DNA of 64,000 nt from Paraspadella gotoi (lineage: Eukaryota > Chaetognatha), in assembly GCA_051294375.1 (NCBI GenBank), contig CM119267.1:4571885-4635884 (forward strand). The letters are read 5' to 3'. Within the stretch, counting starts at the first letter, position 1, and each line of letters starts with the position of its first letter. Under the pieces are notes generated by a model. That model saw only the letters and a list, made by a program, of their open reading frames with translations. It had not been told where the DNA came from and did no database searches. The translations under genes were made by a program, and so were the position numbers. Of the stretch, positions 55,201-61,200 are shown in pieces.

Positions 55201-58200
55201 CTTTCCTCGTTGGTTCTATGGTGGACTAAAATCCACCAATCGTTCATCAGCGGCCATTGGTGCCGGAGGCAAGTCATTCGCCTCCCAACCCAAAGGTCCG
55301 GGGTTCTAGCCCGGTGGCCGCCTATCAGTTAAGAGGGACGGGGCGCTTAACCCGCCTGTAACACGGTGTTACAGCCTGATCCGAAGCTCAGGGACTGCTT
55401 ATATTGAACGGTTCTGTCACTAACATATATCAATAATTACTGTCTCTTCAGTTCTTTATAAAATTAAACTAGTCTCTAACATTTATAATTCGTTACTTTC
55501 GCATTATGGTCATTGGTCAATAAAGGAATAATTTATAAATTACTACAATTTGCAAATTAGATTGAGCCGCCTGTTGGTTTTCTCCCTCTGCAGAATCTCT
55601 ACTCCAAGTTGGGCTTGGAGAACAAGAAGACAGTTTTCCTGTTCGGCGATCAGCACGTCATGGAGGACTCCTTCCTCGAGCTTATAAACAACATGCTGAC
55701 ATCCGGAATGGTTCCAGCTCTGTACCCCGACGACGAGAAGGAAAATATCGTCGCGCAGGCAAGATTGGTTCCAATTCTGTCGATGATAAAGCAAGCTGCT
55801 TACTATTTATTGTTTACCATATACTTTAAACCTTAGCTCCGCCTAGAGGCGCAACACCATGGCTATGGATTTTCTCGCGAAGGGATCTGGGCCTATTTTT
55901 TGGACAAGTGCCATAACAACCTCCACATGGTCATCGCGATGTCTCCCGTCGGCGACACATTGCGCAACAGATGTCGAGCCTTTCCTGGTCCGTATTTTTT
56001 TTTTAATTAATAACTTCTCATGTCAGTTAATTATTAATATCAATATAAAAAATTATACTTAAATAATAAACATTTTTTTTTTAGGTTTAGTGAACAACTG
56101 CATAATCGACTGGTTCGACGCCTGGCCCGAACAGGCGCTCTACGCCGTCGCCGCCACCTTTATGGCCACCGATGTAGGCTTTCATTACATTTAATTATTC
56201 ATTACGAGTACGAAATTAATTACTAAACAAAGTCAAAGAAAACTTCTTCCCGTTTTTAGTATCAGTTGATCCCGGACGAGCATCGCGAGAGCATTATCAA
56301 CCACGTGGTCAACACCCACAATTTGGTCGGAGAGTACTCGGGCATTTTCGCCCTCAAACTGCGTCGGTACAACTACGTCACGCCCAAGAATTACCTCGAC
56401 TATCTCAAGACTTTCACGGGCCTCTTGGACGAGAAGGACTCTTACATTTTGGGCCAGGTCTTAAGAGGGAAGAGGGTCTTGATGATTATCGGATATGCAA
56501 TTATGCAATGTGATTTTAAACAATATTTCCTATTTCAAATGACAGTGTCAACGCCTCATCGGAGGAATGAAGAAGTTGGAGGAAGCGAGCGTCGAACTAA
56601 ACGATTTGAACGAAAAATTAGCCATACAAAAAGTCGCCGTTACTGGTTAGTCGAGGAGAAACCTCGAAGTATTTATATTTGAAGTATTTACATTTAATAT
56701 TTATATAGTGCGATTGGGGTGACGAAACTGCTCCAAAAACTTGGTTTTGTTTTTTTTTCCTTTTTAGAAAAAACGAAATCTTGCGAACAACTTTTAAAAG
56801 AAATCGCGGAAGGAACTGAGAAAGCGCAAGTGAAGAAAAACGCGGCAAAATCTAAAGCGAAAGAGATTGACGCGCAGACAAAGGAAATCGCTATAGAGAA
56901 GGTGAGGCCGTGGCGACGTTTGACGAACTTACCTTGCGCGACATAGAGTTTTCGGGAAGACGCCTCAAGTAGGCTGCTTCAAAGTGGTTGGGGCGTTCTT
57001 CGTTTCTTGGAGGAAAAATTAATGGTGGTTATGACACGTCGCTTTGTTCATTTAGTTAAATTTATTTATTTATTTATCGTAGGAAAAGTTTGTTTATTTT
57101 ACAGAAATAATTTTTATTTATTCATTTATTATTTATTTTTTTAATTAATTAATTTATTTCATTTATTTATTTATTTCCCGTCCAGGCTTCGGCGGAAGAG
57201 GCGTTGTCAGAGGCGCTCCCTGCCCTCGAACAAGCTCGACTCGCCCTCGACACTCTGGAGAAATCCGACATCACGGAGATTCGGAGTTTCGCGAAGCCGC
57301 CGCAAGTCGTGCAGCAAGTCTGCGAATGCGTCGTGGTGCTCAAAGGGTACGTCGGGGAATTGTGGATCAGACTTTTCTATTTCTTGAAAAAACATAATAT
57401 ACTTAATAACAAATATGAGCCCAATTTTTTTACTTATTTAGTTACAAAGACGTTTCGTGGAAGACGGCAAAGGGGATGATGGCTGACGTTTCATTTCTAC
57501 CGAATCTGAAAGAACTCGATGTCGACAACATCACGCAGTCACAAGTCAAAGCCGTGAAAGGTTTGATGCGAATTAAAGAAATAGAGAAAGAAAGAAAAAA
57601 GATGGAAAGAAGCTAAGAAAAAAAATACTAAGACAAAGATTAAGCATGTTCTTATTCTCGTTTCCCCCCCTGTCACTCATCCACCAAAACTCTTGGTCGG
57701 CAGGAATCCTCAAAGAAATGGGCGCGACCATTCAAGAGGTGCAGGTTGTGTCCCGCGCGGGCGGCGGCCTGCTGCGGTTTGTCGAGGCGGTTATGGGCTA
57801 TTGCGCCGTAGCCAAGGAGATCAAACCCAAGAGGGACAAAGTTGCTCGATTGGAGAACGTCTTCCACAAGAGCAAGAAGGAGTTGGACAAGGTCGTCAAT
57901 GGTGAGTCAACTGGACTTTGTTTTATGATAATTTAAGATCAACTGTTCGCATTGTTCTTTCTCTTCAGAATCGAACAATCTGGAGAAACAGTTGAAGATC
58001 CTCGGCGAAAAATACGAGAACGCGATGGTCGAGCGACAGATGCTGCAAGAAGAGGCGGAGATCATGGAACGAAGACTCATTGCAGCCGACAAATTGATAT
58101 CCGGTCTCAGCTCAGAGGGGAAAAGGTAGTTTAAGTGATTAATCATAATTTTTAAATATTGTGTAATGTGTATATAGCTGAGTGGAAAAGAACGTATGCG

Positions 58201-61200
58201 GTCGACGACGAGATTGATTTCAATTGATTACCCCTGACCCATTGTTTAAAATCGTTGTCAAATTTTATAGTAATCTTGGTATACGTATTACGCAGTAATT
58301 CGTCGTCCCTCTTCCAGATGGCAGATCGATTTGGCGGACCTGCGTCAACAACGTGTCCGCCTGTTGGGCGACTGCCTCATGTGCGCTGGATTCCTCGCCT
58401 ACTTGGGCGCCTTCTCTTGGGAATACCGCAACGCTCTCCTTCGGGAAGAGTGGGAACCGGATATCCGGGAGAGGGGCATACCTCTCTCAAGCCCTTACAG
58501 GCTCGAGGATCTGCTCACTAACGACGTCGAGATCAGCAAGTGGGTTTATTTTCGGAGTCGTCTTCGGTCGTCGTTTGCGTTTTTCTATTTTTGAACAGCA
58601 TGATTTTTTTTTTCGTCCAAATATCATTTGCATATTGCAGCAATTAAGACTATTATTTTATATATTTTTATTTGGAAGTCGTAGCTGTTGTATAATTTTG
58701 TGATTGGGCTACTTTTAAGTCAGAATTAAATTGCTAAATAAAAAATATTTATACACACTATTATTTTTAGAATGGCAGCTACACAAAGTTATTTTTACTT
58801 AACCAAAGTAGTTGCTTTATACTTGTCTAAGTAAATCTCTCATCGTTTAATCATCTTGTTAAAATGCATCTGACCTCCGCCCTCCATTTTGCGTCATTTT
58901 AGTCATAACGTCATTATGTCTTTTACGTCATTTTTCATAACGAATTCAAAGATGGACGTCGGAAAATCTTCCGCCGGACGAACTCTCGATCCAAAACGGA
59001 ATCCTGACGACGAGAGCAGCGAGGTTTCCCCTCTGCATCGATCCTCAGCAACAGGCGCTCAACTGGATCAAGAAGAGGGAGGAAGGCAGCAATCTCAAGG
59101 TGCGGGATTTCGCGGGATTCGGAGAGGGTTTGTGCCAAGCGGAGGGAGAGGCCTTATTTTCCCAAAACGACTCGTTTCATCCTTATTTCGGAAATGCATC
59201 ATTTTTGGTCTAAACGCGAGATTAGGTTCGAGGTTAGGGATTAAGTTAGGGATTATGTTAAGAATTAGGGTTGGGGATTTTAAGTTCGTGATTAAGGTTA
59301 TGGGTTAGGGATTATGGTTAGGAAAAATGGGTTAGGGATAGGGATTTGTAGAAAAAGTAACTTTGAAAGATGCGTTTACATCGAATGATTGATATACTTA
59401 TTCAATTATTATTTTTCGCAGATTTGCACTTTCAATGACCCAGATTTCCTCAAGCAGTTGGAAATGGCCATCAAATACGGATTTCCTTTTCTGTTTCAAG
59501 ACGTTGACGAATATATTGATCCCGTAGTGGATAATGTCTTGGAGAAAAATATCAAAGGTATGAATTGAAAAATAAATAAATCACATATTTATACGAAAAA
59601 TTTAAATATGTTTTTAATTTTTTTAATCTTTATACTCTTTTGCCCTTTTCAGTGAAGAGAGCCGATTCAGGTAACGTCGCAATCCTTTTATAAAAAAAAT
59701 GTTTATAATTGGTTTTTTTTTAATTGTAATACAAACCTTTATTTTAATCTTCAATTATTCATGGTAGACAAAGGTATGACCTCTTTATCAAGCATCTGCA
59801 TGAACAATAATAGTATCTATTTTCTCCATATAGGATTCGGTGCCTAGTTGATATTAGATCGATATCATATTATATAGCATAGCATCGCCGCGATTTTTAG
59901 CTTTTTTTAATCTGTCACGTTTATTACAGTCGCAATTCGCACGATCGTAATATTAATGCATCATAATTTGAATAATAAAATTTTCGCATGCCAAGTAATA
60001 TAAATAAAATAAATTTAAGTTTAAAAAATTGATATCGTTCATAATTTTTTTCACAGCTGCGAACAAGATGTCGGAACAGGGTAAGTTATTCAAAACTAAG
60101 CTTGGCTAATTGTTAAATCACACCTAAATTGTTAAATCATAGCTCAAATAAGGCCGAATTAAGAATAAATTAAAAAAAACATTTTACACAAAAAAATCAA
60201 TTTATTCGAACCCCTTTAAAATTAAAGGGCTACTCAGTGAGTTTGCTCCTCCGCCGAGCACCAGTGAGACCCTACCTCCAGTTGATAAAGATGTTGAAGA
60301 AGTTACTAGTACAGCGGGTAGGTTATCGTAGGAAAGTAAAAGGAACTAAAATCGTATCGGAATTTAACAATTCTCAGGCGAAAGAAGAGAACTGTATTTA
60401 ACAAACGGTCGTCTGTTTCTTGCTTCTTTCGGATTTCATGTTTTGTGAATCGTTGTGAATCTTTCACAGTATTTCGTAGAACGGAATCAGACATGGACGA
60501 GTATTCCGGAATCGTGACGATTGGTGAGTTTGTTTTTTTTTTTTAGTTATGCACGTTATATACTTTGTGTTTGTGTCTTTGTATTGTATTGTGCGCATTG
60601 TTTTATTAATTGTCGTATCGTTTCTCTCGTTCCAGGGAAAGACAAGAATGACGACGACGAACCAGGTGGGTGTTTTTCTGAGAAATCTTGCCCTGTGACA
60701 TAGCGAAATATTAGTATTAATATTTTATATAGTCTTAGTCTATAGTTTATTTCATTTTTTTGTCTTGTTTTGCCTTTAGCTGAAGCGGATGGACAGAAAG
60801 CAGGCGAGTTGCGCGCTGTTGCTCGTCTTAATCTTAATCTTCCTTCTCGCCAAGTATTCTAACAAATATTTTTTGTTTTGTTTTTTTTGAACAGCCGTTG
60901 CTAACAAAAAGAAAACGAAACAGACAAGTAAGTTACAAATTAAAATGTAAAGAAAACGGCTTCCGTCATTTCTTTTTTTTTTCCCCAACCTTCCCTTTAG
61001 CCAATCGACGGGCGATGAAAGCGGTGCAGCCGAAAAAGAAGCAAGGTAAGGAATGACGATAATTTTGTCCGCGTACAATAAACAAAACTTATTTAACAAT
61101 TTCAAAATTAATTTTCTCTTTCTAACGCTTCATTCAACATTTATAATCGCACGAAAGCAAAAAAACAAGGTAATCACTGTATATATATCGATTTCACGTC

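Noticed and set aside
59218-59350. True telomere or chromosome fusion point
   Set aside because: The hexamers are irregular and short, inside an intron with the coding frame intact on both sides.
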